Below, piece by piece: positions 6,555 to 12,833 of a stretch of DNA of 12,833 nucleotides. Positions within the stretch are counted from its first letter, which is position 1; each line of letters begins with the position of its first letter. The translations under genes and the position numbers were made by a program. The notes under the pieces were generated by a model that saw only the letters and a list, made by a program, of their open reading frames with translations, did not search any database and was not told the origin of the DNA. This DNA is from Desulfobacterales bacterium (GTDB taxonomy: Bacteria; Desulfobacterota; Desulfobacteria; Desulfobacterales; UBA5852): contig JASJBQ010000072.1 in assembly GCA_030066455.1 (NCBI GenBank), forward strand, positions 1 through 12,833, read 5' to 3'.

Positions 6555-7517
6555 TCAGGCGTTGAAGAAGGCGATGCGGATATAGAGAATCGCCGGATAG
6601 CAGAGCAGCAGGAAAACGCCCATGGCCCGGCCGATCGTTTGATGGAAAAGAGCATGGGCGGCAAAGAGGATGGACAGTACGGCCACCGAGCCATAGTCGA
6701 AATAATTGCTCGTGCTGAAGGCGACGGGTTGGCCGAAAACCACGATCGTTGATGCCAGCACAAGAAAGATGTTGAAGATATTGCTGCCCAGGATGTTGCC
6801 GATGGCAATGTCCTTTTGTTTTTTGGCCGTGGCGATGATGCTGGCGGCACAATCCGGAATCGAGGTGCCCACAGCGATGACGGTCAACCCTACCATCGAT
6901 TCGGATAGACCAAAATAGCTTACAATTTTCAGGGCATTGCGATAGATGACCTCACCCCCTACATAAAGCATGGCGCAGCCTAGAGCGAAGATAAGCCATT
7001 CGCGGCGGCAGCTGTCTGTGGTGCAGTTTTCCGCTGCGGAGGCATGCGCCTGCTGGTTGTGGGCGGCCATCTTTTTTCCGGTCAGGTAGATGTAAAGTCC
7101 AAATCCGATGAAAAGCAGCATGCCGTGGCCGATATGCAGGGCTTCGGTGGGTGAAAAAAAGACGCATGCGGCCGCTAGGATCGGCCCGGCACAAAGGAAA
7201 GAGAGATCCTTGCTGAATTTCTGGCGGGTCACCGCCAATGGAGACACCATGGCGCTGACGCCGATCCCGACGGCGATATTGATCAGGTTGCTTCCGGATA
7301 CGTTGCTGAGGGCGAATTCGGTATTGCCATGCAGCGCCGAAATGATGTTGAAGAACAGTTCCGGCGCGCTGGTGCCGAAGGCCACCAGGGTGATGCCCAC
7401 GATAAAGGCGGGAATGTTTTTCTTTTGAGCGATGCCGGCGGCCCCCGTGACAAGAAAATCACCGCCTTTGAACAGCAGGAAAAACCCCAGGATAATAAAC
7501 GGAATGGTCAGAATCAC
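6555..7517 (-). CDS. CaCA-family Na+(K+)/Ca2+ exchanger, YrbG-like
   Basis: A 320-aa polytopic protein with about ten hydrophobic segments and the two alpha repeats of the Ca2+/cation antiporter superfamily. Alpha-1 has GITLVAFGTSAPE (41-53) with SNVSGSNLIN (71-80). Alpha-2 has GLTVIAVGTSIPD (210-222) with GNILGSNIFN (240-249). A cytoplasmic loop at about 147-173 separates the halves and carries two Cys residues. Family members swap Ca2+ for Na+ or other cations across the inner membrane. The second repeat has Asp222 where Glu is typical of the ion-binding GTSxPE motif. The start is GTG at 7515-7517, supported by AGGA 7 nt upstream (7525-7528 on +). It lies 124 nt downstream of the SLC13-type permease on the same strand, so co-transcription is possible. 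It converges on the djlA-like gene with 133 nt between the stops. Confidence 0.93.
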   Translation of the reverse strand: MILTIPFIILGFFLLFKGGDFLVTGAAGIAQKKNIPAFIVGITLVAFGTSAPELFFNIISALHGNTEFALSNVSGSNLINIAVGIGVSAMVSPLAVTRQKFSKDLSFLCAGPILAAACVFFSPTEALHIGHGMLLFIGFGLYIYLTGKKMAAHNQQAHASAAENCTTDSCRREWLIFALGCAMLYVGGEVIYRNALKIVSYFGLSESMVGLTVIAVGTSIPDCAASIIATAKKQKDIAIGNILGSNIFNIFLVLASTIVVFGQPVAFSTSNYFDYGSVAVLSILFAAHALFHQTIGRAMGVFLLLCYPAILYIRIAFFNA

Positions 7518-7524
7518 GTCGAAT

Positions 7525-7528
7525 TCCT
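7525..7528 (-). promoter_or_regulatory. Ribosome-binding site AGGA fixing the GTG start of the exchanger
   Basis: On the - strand AGGA precedes the GTG at 7517 by 7 nt. This supports a GTG start, which keeps the first transmembrane helix (ILTIPFIILGFFLLF) intact. Confidence 0.6.
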
Positions 7529-7553
7529 AACGCCTGCGGCGGGCCGCCCGCTA

Positions 7554-7569
7554 GAGGCGATGCCGCCTC
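7554..7569 (-). other. Perfect 6-bp stem-loop between the permease and exchanger genes
   Basis: GAGGCG (7554-7559) and CGCCTC (7564-7569) pair perfectly around a 4-nt loop. A second GC hairpin (7539-7551, 5 bp, 3-nt loop) lies just beside it, closer to the exchanger start. No T-tract follows on either strand. It may be a weak terminator or an mRNA processing/stability element between the two transporters. Confidence 0.3.
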
Positions 7570-7641
7570 GGCCCCGATGGCCATTTGTGGGTTGATGATG
7601 GCGCCAAGACAAGTCGCATTCGCATGGGCAACGCCGGTTTC

Positions 7642-10014
7642 TCAATTGAAAGGCCAGAACAGCGGTAGAACGGCCATGACGGTGACCATCACCACAAGGG
7701 TGAGGGGAATGCCCAGCTTGAGGTAGTCGCTGAAACGATACCCTCCCGGGCCCATGACCATCACATTCGCCGGGTGCGAAATGGGCGTCATAAAACTCGC
7801 CGAGGCCGCCATGGCCATGGCCATCATCATGGGGTAGGGCGCCACGCCCATATCGGCGGCGGTGCTCAGGATGATCGGAACCATCAGAACCACCAAGGCT
7901 GCCGTCGGTATGACGCAGGTGGCCATGAAGGTCAATACCATAAGTCCGGCCATCACCGCCGTCGGTCCCAAGGCACCCACGACCTCGACCACGCCGGTGG
8001 CCAATAGGCGGGCGGCGCCCGTATGGTTCAGCGCATCGCCCAGCGGGAGCATGCCGGCGATCAGGAAAATGCCTTTCCACTCGATGGCCCGATAGGCTTC
8101 CTCCATGGTCAAACAACCGGTCAGCACCATGACGGCCGCCCCGATCACGGCCGACAGATAGATCGGCATCCATCCCATCATTACCGGCAGGAGGACGGCC
8201 GCCATGATGGTAATCGAGATCTTGGCCTTGGCAAGATTGGGGCGCTCCTGGGCGGATTCGGTCAGCACCAGGAAATCGGGTTCGCGGCCGAGCATTTCGA
8301 AATTGCTGCGCGCGCCGTATAGCAGGAGCGCATCGCCAAAACGCAGGGCCATGTCACGCAGGTAGTCCGCACGGTAGATGCGCCCTTCCCGCCAGATAGC
8401 CAGGACGTTCAGACCGTATTTTTTACGAAAATTCAATTCTCGCAGGGTCCTGCCCGCCAACGTCGTGTGGGGTGACAGCATGGCTTCGACCAGCCCGAAA
8501 TCCTCGGACTCGAGCGCTTTCAGTTCGGCGGCCTCGGCCGGTTCGACCCCGAAGTCCGTGAGGGCTGAGAGCAGATCCACGTCTTCGGGCCGTCCGCTGA
8601 CCATCAGAAGATCATCCGCCCGCAAGCGTGCGGACGGCTCGGGCATGGGAAGCGCCTGGTTTTCCCTGACGATGGCCATGACACCGATGCCCAGGGCCGC
8701 ACCCAGGCGGCTGTCTGCCAGCGAACGTCCGATCAGGTTGGATCCGCCGTGAACGCGCATGATGAGAATGCGGCTTGAAAACTTGTATTGATTAATTAGG
8801 GTTTCATATGAAAGTTCTTGAAATTTTGTGAAATCTTCGGATTGCTTCAATGCCTGCCAACTGGGAGGCGAAGTCTGCGCGAGCAGGGTGTCGCCCGGAT
8901 TCAGCCGCCGGTCGGTAAGCCCGGCACGATGGATGCGGCCATCCTGTTTGATGGCCAGAACATTGAGACCGTAATGCTTGCGAAAGTCGAGTTCGCGCAG
9001 GCTGCGGCCGCAAACGCCGGCGTCGGAGGCAACGGTCATGTCCGCCAACGTGATGTTTGCCTCCAGCAGTTCCGTCAGGCGCGCGGACGGCGGTTCGACC
9101 CGCAGTTCCCCAAGGCTTTTGAGCGCCTCGCGTAGCTTGGCAATACCGCCGATGCCGCTTTCGACGATGAGTCTGTCATCGGCTTCAAGAACTTCCGTCG
9201 GCGAAGGGGCGGCCTGAATGCGACCCTGACGGCGGATACCCACCACGTTGACGCCCAGGATCGTGCCGATGCGGCTTGCGGCCAATGTTTTCCCGGTCAC
9301 GATCGAGCCGGCCGGAACGACGAGCCGCAGCATGCGCTCACTGAGCCGATATTGCTCCGTCAACGTGGTCCCGTCGGCCTGCTGGGGATCCTGCTGTAAA
9401 TTCCGGCTGGGCAGCAGGTGCCGCCCGATAAAGGCGGTGAAAGCAACGCCGATGACAAAGACCGCCATGCCGACCGGCGTGAAGTCGAAGAGCGCAAAAG
9501 GCTCCAGACCGTTGTCCCTCAGGGCGCCGCTGACCAGAATGTTGGGCGGCGTGCCGATTTTGGTCGTCAGCCCCCCCAAAAGCGAGCCGTAGGCCAACGG
9601 CATGAGCAGACGCGAGGCCGGAATGCTCTTGCTGCGGGCGATATCCATGACGACCGGCAACATCAGGGCGGCAACGGCCACGTTGTTCATGATGGCCGAC
9701 ATGGCCCCGGCGCTGGTCATGATGACGGCGACGAGCATGGTTTCGCTGCGGCCGGAAAGCCGCAGCACCAGGTGTCCGATCATGTTGGCCACCCCGGTGC
9801 GGGTGAGGCCGCCGCTGAGAATGAACACGGCCCACACCGTTACCACGGCCGGGTTGCTGAATCCGGCCAGGGCAGCTTCGGGCGACACGAGGCCCGCCAG
9901 CGCGGTCGCGCCAAGCGTCAATAGGGCCGTTACCTCCATGGGAATCCATTCGGTCACCAGGAAAACGACGGATATCCCGAGGATGGTGAAAACAGTAACG
10001 ATTTCCGCAGACAA
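7642..10014 (-). CDS. SLC13/DASS-type permease with four RCK_C (TrkA_C) domains
   Basis: A 790-aa inner-membrane protein. The N-terminal half-transporter (about 1-205) carries IMNNVAVAALMLPV (108-121) and KIGTPPNILV (152-161). The C-terminal half (about 595-790) carries IPTAALVVLMVPI and a MTPISHPAN...GPGGYRFSDYL pattern, like the two inverted repeats of sodium-coupled anion transporters. Between them is a roughly 360-residue cytoplasmic insert holding four RCK_C-like units: about 226-302, 318-395, 414-492 and 508-590. Units 2 and 4 share RELxFRKxYGLNVLAI; units 1 and 3 share the LAxSRxGxxLG pattern, so the insert looks like a duplicated pair. Family members usually carry two such domains, which bind ligands or nucleotides. 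The substrate cannot be told (sulfate, dicarboxylate or another anion). The start is TTG (10012-10014), supported by GGAGG 8 nt upstream; the next in-frame Met would remove the first helix. Confidence 0.92.
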   Translation of the reverse strand: MSAEIVTVFTILGISVVFLVTEWIPMEVTALLTLGATALAGLVSPEAALAGFSNPAVVTVWAVFILSGGLTRTGVANMIGHLVLRLSGRSETMLVAVIMTSAGAMSAIMNNVAVAALMLPVVMDIARSKSIPASRLLMPLAYGSLLGGLTTKIGTPPNILVSGALRDNGLEPFALFDFTPVGMAVFVIGVAFTAFIGRHLLPSRNLQQDPQQADGTTLTEQYRLSERMLRLVVPAGSIVTGKTLAASRIGTILGVNVVGIRRQGRIQAAPSPTEVLEADDRLIVESGIGGIAKLREALKSLGELRVEPPSARLTELLEANITLADMTVASDAGVCGRSLRELDFRKHYGLNVLAIKQDGRIHRAGLTDRRLNPGDTLLAQTSPPSWQALKQSEDFTKFQELSYETLINQYKFSSRILIMRVHGGSNLIGRSLADSRLGAALGIGVMAIVRENQALPMPEPSARLRADDLLMVSGRPEDVDLLSALTDFGVEPAEAAELKALESEDFGLVEAMLSPHTTLAGRTLRELNFRKKYGLNVLAIWREGRIYRADYLRDMALRFGDALLLYGARSNFEMLGREPDFLVLTESAQERPNLAKAKISITIMAAVLLPVMMGWMPIYLSAVIGAAVMVLTGCLTMEEAYRAIEWKGIFLIAGMLPLGDALNHTGAARLLATGVVEVVGALGPTAVMAGLMVLTFMATCVIPTAALVVLMVPIILSTAADMGVAPYPMMMAMAMAASASFMTPISHPANVMVMGPGGYRFSDYLKLGIPLTLVVMVTVMAVLPLFWPFN

Positions 10015-10022
10015 AAGCGATC

Positions 10023-10027
10023 CCTCC
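10023..10027 (-). promoter_or_regulatory. Ribosome-binding site GGAGG fixing the TTG start of the permease
   Basis: On the - strand GGAGG lies 8 nt before TTG at 10014. No ATG or GTG nearby has comparable support, so the rare TTG start is preferred. Confidence 0.65.
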
Positions 10028-10067
10028 AGTGGCGCGGGCTATCATGGCTTTATTGGATCAAGCGCCG

Positions 10068-10096
10068 ATGCTAACAATACGAATGGCAAGAATCAA
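10068..10096 (-). promoter_or_regulatory. Possible sigma70-type promoter for the permease gene
   Basis: On the - strand TTGATT (complement of 10091-10096, 4/6) and TAGCAT (complement of 10068-10073, 4/6) are separated by 17 nt. They lie about 54 nt upstream of the TTG start. Confidence 0.33.
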
Positions 10097-10116
10097 GCGT
10101 GTGGCCGACAACGAAA

Positions 10117-10145
10117 TTGACAGGCGGCCCTAACTTCACTAAATA
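10117..10145 (+). promoter_or_regulatory. Possible sigma70-type promoter for the REC-AlbA_2 gene
   Basis: A perfect TTGACA (10117-10122) is followed after 17 nt by TAAATA (10140-10145, weak -10). It is divergent from the permease promoter; the -35 elements lie about 20 nt apart. It would leave a leader of roughly 170 nt before the ATG at 10323. Confidence 0.4.
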
Positions 10146-10287
10146 CAAACCACTCGCAAACGCCCTCCCGCATTGCCGGGAAACAGCCTGCCCGCCGCAT
10201 CGATTCCGTGTCAGGTCGACGGAGAGCACCGCCTGCCCCGAAACCCATGCAAGAGCCCCGGTGAGGGGTTACGGCGACCGGCGCGCT

Positions 10288-10303
10288 GCCTGCGGCGGCA
10301 GGC
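10288..10303 (+). other. Small hairpin in the leader of the REC-AlbA_2 gene
   Basis: GCCTGC (10288-10293) and GCAGGC (10298-10303) pair perfectly with a 4-nt loop, 19 nt before the start codon and next to the weak ribosome-binding site. It might modulate translation, but a stem this short also arises by chance at this GC content. Confidence 0.25.
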
Positions 10304-10322
10304 TTCGAATGGAACCGAACCG

Positions 10323-11315
10323 ATGACAGATATTGCCGATCCCCCCCGTGTGAATGCCAACACCCCGGAGGACGCAACCCTTTCCATCCTGATGGTGGAC
10401 GACGACCCGTTGAACCTGAAAGTGCTGACCGAAACCATCAAGGATCTGGGTTATACCCTGCTTGCGGCACGCTCTGGTGACGACGCCATCCGCATCGCGG
10501 CCAAGGCGCATCCGACATTGATTCTGCTCGATATCCAGATGCCGGGTATCGACGGTTACGAAACCTGCCGTCGGCTCAAGGCCGATCCGCTCACCCAGGA
10601 CATTGCCGTCATCTTCCTCACCGCGCTTCAAAGTACGGCCGACAAGGTCAAAGGGCTGTCGCTCGGTGCCGTGGATTTTATCACCAAACCTTTCGATCCG
10701 GATGAGATTACGGCCCGCGTCACCCGTCAGGTGGCCGTCCAGCAGCGGCAGAAGGAACTGCTGCGTGAAAACCGTATGCTCTCCTCGCAGCTGCGCGAAG
10801 CGGGTTTATCCGATGATGAAGGGCAGGATTCCGCCGAGCGGTCCGTGTCTGAAATTATCGCCCGGGGGGAGAGCGATCAGGTGGAATTCAAATCGACGCT
10901 TCGCTGGAATTTGAAAACCGATCGGAGTGAGCGTGTCATCGAGAAAGCCTGGTTGAAGACGGTCGTGGCCTTCCTGAACAGCAGCGGGGGAACCCTGGTC
11001 GTCGGGGTGGATGATGACGGCGCAATCCTCGGCATCGAACCGGACCAGTTTGAAAACGAAGACAAGTATCTGCTGCATGTCAACAATCGCCTGCAGCAGC
11101 ATGTCGGCCTGGCCCACTGCGCCTGCATCCGCTACTATCTTGCGGCCACCGAGGGGCACAGGGTTCTCGTGGTCCATTGCCGCCCATCCTCTCAGCCCGT
11201 TTTTCTCAAAATGGGCAAGGAAGAGGAGTTTTTTATCCGGGTCGGCCCCGGCAGCCGCAAACTTTCCATGAGCGAGGTCGTGGCCTACGTCTCGCAACGC
11301 CAAGTCGAAGGCTGA
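10323..11315 (+). CDS. Orphan response regulator: REC domain fused to AlbA_2/Schlafen-like domain
   Basis: A 330-aa protein. The receiver domain (about 21-137) has the acidic pocket DDD at 26-28, the phospho-acceptor Asp70 in LLDIQMPG, Thr100 and Lys122 in TKPF, so all catalytic positions are present. A charged coiled-coil linker (about 138-165) leads to an AlbA_2-type domain (about 175-325) with ARGESDQVEFK (180-190), AFLNSSGGTLVVGVDDDG (216-233) and HCRPSSQPVFL. AlbA_2 domains are found in putative regulators and nucleic-acid-binding proteins; this one replaces the usual DNA-binding output. The ATG at 10323 is chosen over the upstream in-frame start at 10173 because the intervening 50 residues are Arg/Pro-rich and unlike protein, and GGAA lies 8 nt before the ATG. 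No histidine kinase is in the window. The output is likely phosphorylation-controlled nucleic-acid or nucleotide binding, which is inference. Confidence 0.9.
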   Translation: MTDIADPPRVNANTPEDATLSILMVDDDPLNLKVLTETIKDLGYTLLAARSGDDAIRIAAKAHPTLILLDIQMPGIDGYETCRRLKADPLTQDIAVIFLTALQSTADKVKGLSLGAVDFITKPFDPDEITARVTRQVAVQQRQKELLRENRMLSSQLREAGLSDDEGQDSAERSVSEIIARGESDQVEFKSTLRWNLKTDRSERVIEKAWLKTVVAFLNSSGGTLVVGVDDDGAILGIEPDQFENEDKYLLHVNNRLQQHVGLAHCACIRYYLAATEGHRVLVVHCRPSSQPVFLKMGKEEEFFIRVGPGSRKLSMSEVVAYVSQRQVEG

Positions 11316-11351
11316 GACCGGTCCTCGGCGCTGACCCCGCACGCTGTATGG

Positions 11352-11801
11352 CTAAGGCGTGCGCGATTTCAATTCCTCGATATAGCGTTCGATATCGGCC
11401 TTTGAGGTTCCCTTCAGCTGCTGCATCACCACCAAAACCGCCCATTTGAGTTCCAGCGCGCGGTTGGACGGCGCCGCGTAGAAAGCGTCCAGCGCGCGCA
11501 TAAAGAGGCGCCGGTCCATTCGCGTCATTTCGGTTTCCAGCCGGTTGGCGTTTTTGGAAACGGCTGCATGGCACTCCGGGCGAAATTCGCCCGCGTCGGT
11601 CTTCAAAACCAATTGGCGCGCCACACGGTCCTGACCCTGGACGACACCGCTGACGAATCCGTAGACGAAAAGCCGTCGGGTCTCGGCATCGCTTTGGCGC
11701 CAGAATTCGCCGTCAAACCGCGTGCCTTCCGCAACCGCGGGAGAATGCCCGACCAAGAGGCACAAAAGCAGGGCCAGTGTGAAGGCCTGGATGATGCGCA
11801 T
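11352..11801 (-). CDS. Small secreted/periplasmic protein of unknown function
   Basis: A 149-aa protein beginning MRIIQAFTLALLLCLLVGHS, a typical signal peptide with a likely cleavage after AVA (22-24). The mature part is helical. It has FVYGFVSGVVQG (45-56), one conserved-looking Cys77 in RPECH, and DAFYAAPSNR (105-114). That layout is loosely reminiscent of Rap1a/Tai-type periplasmic domains, but I cannot assign it. The frame stays open upstream to 11918. The start at 11801 is preferred because AAGGA (11808-11812 on +) precedes it by 6 nt, it starts the signal peptide, and a good promoter sits inside the longer frame. It converges on the REC-AlbA_2 gene with 36 nt between the stops. Confidence 0.78.
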   Translation of the reverse strand: MRIIQAFTLALLLCLLVGHSPAVAEGTRFDGEFWRQSDAETRRLFVYGFVSGVVQGQDRVARQLVLKTDAGEFRPECHAAVSKNANRLETEMTRMDRRLFMRALDAFYAAPSNRALELKWAVLVVMQQLKGTSKADIERYIEELKSRTP

Positions 11802-11889
11802 CTTTTGTCCTTTCGGGTTCCTTGCATGATTGGAAGACAGGCGGCGCCCACCGCTGCGGGCGGTCAGGCCGCAAGCCGGCAAAGGTGGC

Positions 11890-11918
11890 ACTATATTACA
11901 AGGCCTCACGGCCTTCAA
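11890..11918 (-). promoter_or_regulatory. Sigma70-type promoter with an internal dyad, upstream of the secreted-protein gene
   Basis: On the - strand TTGAAG (complement of 11913-11918, 4/6) and TATAGT (complement of 11890-11895, 5/6) are separated by exactly 17 nt. The spacer region contains the perfect inverted repeat AAGGCC-TCAC-GGCCTT (11900-11915), which could be a repressor operator. Transcription would start near 11883, giving a leader of about 80 nt. Confidence 0.45.
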
Positions 11919-12250
11919 GCGATCCCCGCGAAGAGAAATGCAAGCGCCGGCCCGGGTGGGTGGGTCAACGGGAGCGTCACTGGTGGTCCGGCCGGTCCGG
12001 TGGCCCGGATTGAGTATGGGCGCGCCCCCTGAGACAGTGTTTCTTACGCATGATGATCAGTCCTGTCGTATGGTGGGGGCATCGGCCCAATACCCGCAGA
12101 ACGCCGGCTTAACGGTCTAGTTTGAAGACAGCCAAGAGATTCCCAACGGATTTTAAGGCGGGAAGCGTCCTTGCGGATCGGAGGGGCGGCACCGACCCCG
12201 TCAAGGTTTTCAGCTCTGCGGTCGACGCAGCGGTGTTCAATCCCCTTCGG
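11919..12250. other. 332-nt region with no recognised gene
   Basis: No frame on either strand has a convincing ribosome-binding site together with protein-like composition. A short hairpin (12216-12230, CTGCG/CGCAG, 5-nt loop) lies about 20 nt beyond the stop of the 58-aa gene on the - strand; it has no T-tract. Confidence 0.5.
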
Positions 12251-12427
12251 CTAACAGCCACCCCGCATCAAACAGAAGCGGAGGTATTGCCGTTCCGCCG
12301 ACTGATAATCGTCTTCAGAGTAGTGCTCGTAATTCTCAGGGATTCTGAACTGGCGCCGGTATTTTTCCACGAGGCGATCCATTCCGGAAGCTTCCGGCGG
12401 GAGCGGCTTGTCGACGGCTGTCGTCAT
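12251..12427 (-). CDS. 58-aa small protein, charged and Tyr/Arg-rich, unknown function
   Basis: On the - strand an ATG (complement of 12425-12427) opens a 58-codon frame ending in TAG (12251-12253). AGGAG sits 9 nt upstream (12437-12441 on +). After a short Pro-rich lead the protein continues MDRLVEKYRRQFRIPENY, then HYSEDDYQSAERQYLRFCL, and ends in MRGGC. This reads as an amphipathic, soluble helical protein, with many Glu, Arg, Tyr and Asp residues and no low complexity, unlike the noise frames around it. It has two Cys residues (51 and 58), the second at the C-terminus. A second Met at residue 16 is an alternative start. I do not recognise a named family. It stands alone in a gene-poor stretch. 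Confidence 0.6.
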   Translation of the reverse strand: MTTAVDKPLPPEASGMDRLVEKYRRQFRIPENYEHYSEDDYQSAERQYLRFCLMRGGC

Positions 12428-12436
12428 ACCCGTGGG

Positions 12437-12441
12437 CTCCT
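12437..12441 (-). promoter_or_regulatory. Ribosome-binding site AGGAG for the 58-aa gene
   Basis: AGGAG on the - strand is 9 nt before the ATG at 12427. It is the main reason to prefer this start over the internal Met at codon 16. Confidence 0.55.
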
Positions 12442-12616
12442 GAAGAAGATGAACAATGGACAGGGTGTTCGTGCGACCGGACTGAGAGGGCGGCCCGGTC
12501 TCCTCTGATCTCCGCTCTGCAGGGAGCGTGCCACATGGATCAACACCCGACGCGCCCAGCCGGTAAGGGCTGCGGGCAATGCAGCGGGGAGCGGCAGTGC
12601 CGGTTTGGGAATCGAA

Positions 12617-12625
12617 TTATCCACA
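12617..12625 (+). promoter_or_regulatory. Single consensus DnaA box TTATCCACA
   Basis: The 9-mer at 12617-12625 matches the strong DnaA-box consensus exactly. One near match (TTTTCCACG, 12363-12371) lies inside the 58-aa gene. No cluster of boxes, AT-rich unwinding region or dnaA/dnaN gene is seen, so this is not evidence for an origin on its own. Confidence 0.35.
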
Positions 12626-12730
12626 AGTGGGCAATCAGGGTCACCACGCGCGACGCGCTGCCACCCTGGCGGTGTGAAGGCAATGGCGGGGAGGCGTGGC
12701 CCGGCGAGAAACGGCGCGCCGGACCACGCT

Positions 12731-12759
12731 TTGAAACTATAGCCTGTCTTAAGAATAAT
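12731..12759 (+). promoter_or_regulatory. Sigma70-type promoter reading out of the right edge
   Basis: TTGAAA (12731-12736, 5/6) and AATAAT (12754-12759, 5/6) are separated by 17 nt, in a locally AT-rich patch. This is the best-matching promoter in the window. It points to a gene beginning at or beyond the right end. Confidence 0.45.
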
Positions 12760-12833
12760 CTAAGTGTCCCTGGCGGCGTTCCCCGCAATGCGGGATTCAG
12801 CATCTGATTAGGATATAATTCGGTGCATCGTGA

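Larger units (their letters stand above)
12428..12833. other. Gene-poor right end (406 nt)
   Basis: No convincing gene is seen. An open frame on + starting at 12535 (90 aa, with GGAG 8 nt upstream) has poor composition and unusual codons, so I do not call it. The stretch contains a consensus DnaA box, a sigma70-like promoter at 12731-12759, a small hairpin CCCGC-AAT-GCGGG (12782-12794) and a perfect TATAAT (12814-12819) with no matching -35. AGGA (12810-12813) lies 9 nt before a GTG at 12823-12825, which might be the start of a gene continuing past the window. Confidence 0.5.

Noticed and set aside
10173..10322. N-terminal extension of the REC-AlbA_2 protein
   Set aside because: The extra 50 residues are Arg/Pro/Cys-rich and unlike protein, and the candidate promoter and leader hairpin fit a start at 10323.
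11316..11323. GACCGGTC palindrome between the convergent response-regulator and secreted-protein genes
   Set aside because: An 8-nt self-complementary site without loop or T-tract; common by chance in GC-rich DNA.
11802..11918. N-terminal extension of the secreted protein
   Set aside because: It would bury the signal peptide 39 residues in, overlaps the promoter, and lacks a ribosome-binding site as good as the one at 11808-11812.
12122..12508. 128-codon open frame on +
   Set aside because: It lies opposite the better supported 58-aa gene, has no clear ribosome-binding site, and no domain-like pattern.
12535..12807. 90-codon open frame on + with GGAG 8 nt upstream
   Set aside because: Unusual codons and composition, a promoter inside its 3' end, and no recognisable domain; kept only as a remote possibility.

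Overview
The window is GC-rich and reads as chromosomal DNA of a Gram-negative bacterium. Genes are densely packed, Shine-Dalgarno sequences are clear, and there is a TolC-type outer-membrane channel, a periplasmic adaptor and a DjlA-type co-chaperone. Gene style and codon use suggest a Desulfobacterota-like (sulfate-reducer type) host. That is an impression from the proteins, not a demonstrated assignment. I see no tRNA, rRNA, CRISPR array, transposase or integrase.

Left part (1-4407, + strand) is one tight operon entering from the left edge. It holds the C-terminal part of a HlyD-like adaptor, whose layout matches the C-terminus of membrane M50-peptidase/HlyD fusions. Next comes a 662-aa SecA-related ATPase whose ATG lies 1 nt after the adaptor stop, and then a TolC-family outer-membrane channel 20 nt later. 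The SecA-like protein keeps the nucleotide-binding domains and a compact preprotein-crosslinking domain. It stops at the first scaffold helix, so it has no helical wing, two-helix finger or zinc tail. A SecA-derived motor co-encoded with an adaptor and an outer-membrane channel is the most interesting system here: a candidate envelope-spanning export machine of unknown substrate.

Middle part. A 405-nt intergenic stretch (4408-4812) carries a stem-loop, a C9A6 tract, a possible promoter and a perfect dyad. It precedes a YpsA/molybdenum-carrier-like protein with a C-terminal DUF6794-like domain, and then a DjlA-like TerB + J-domain co-chaperone, both on +. Converging on these, on the - strand, are a CaCA-family cation/Ca2+ exchanger (GTG start) and, upstream of it, a large SLC13/DASS-type permease (TTG start) carrying four RCK_C regulatory domains. 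These two transporters are probably co-transcribed or co-oriented.

Right part. A divergent promoter region separates the permease from an orphan response regulator that fuses a REC domain to an AlbA_2/Schlafen-like domain. Convergent with that is a small secreted protein of unknown function, with a good promoter containing a dyad. The last ~900 nt are gene-poor. They contain a 58-aa gene on the - strand with a good ribosome-binding site, a single consensus DnaA box, and a sigma70-like promoter reading out of the right edge.
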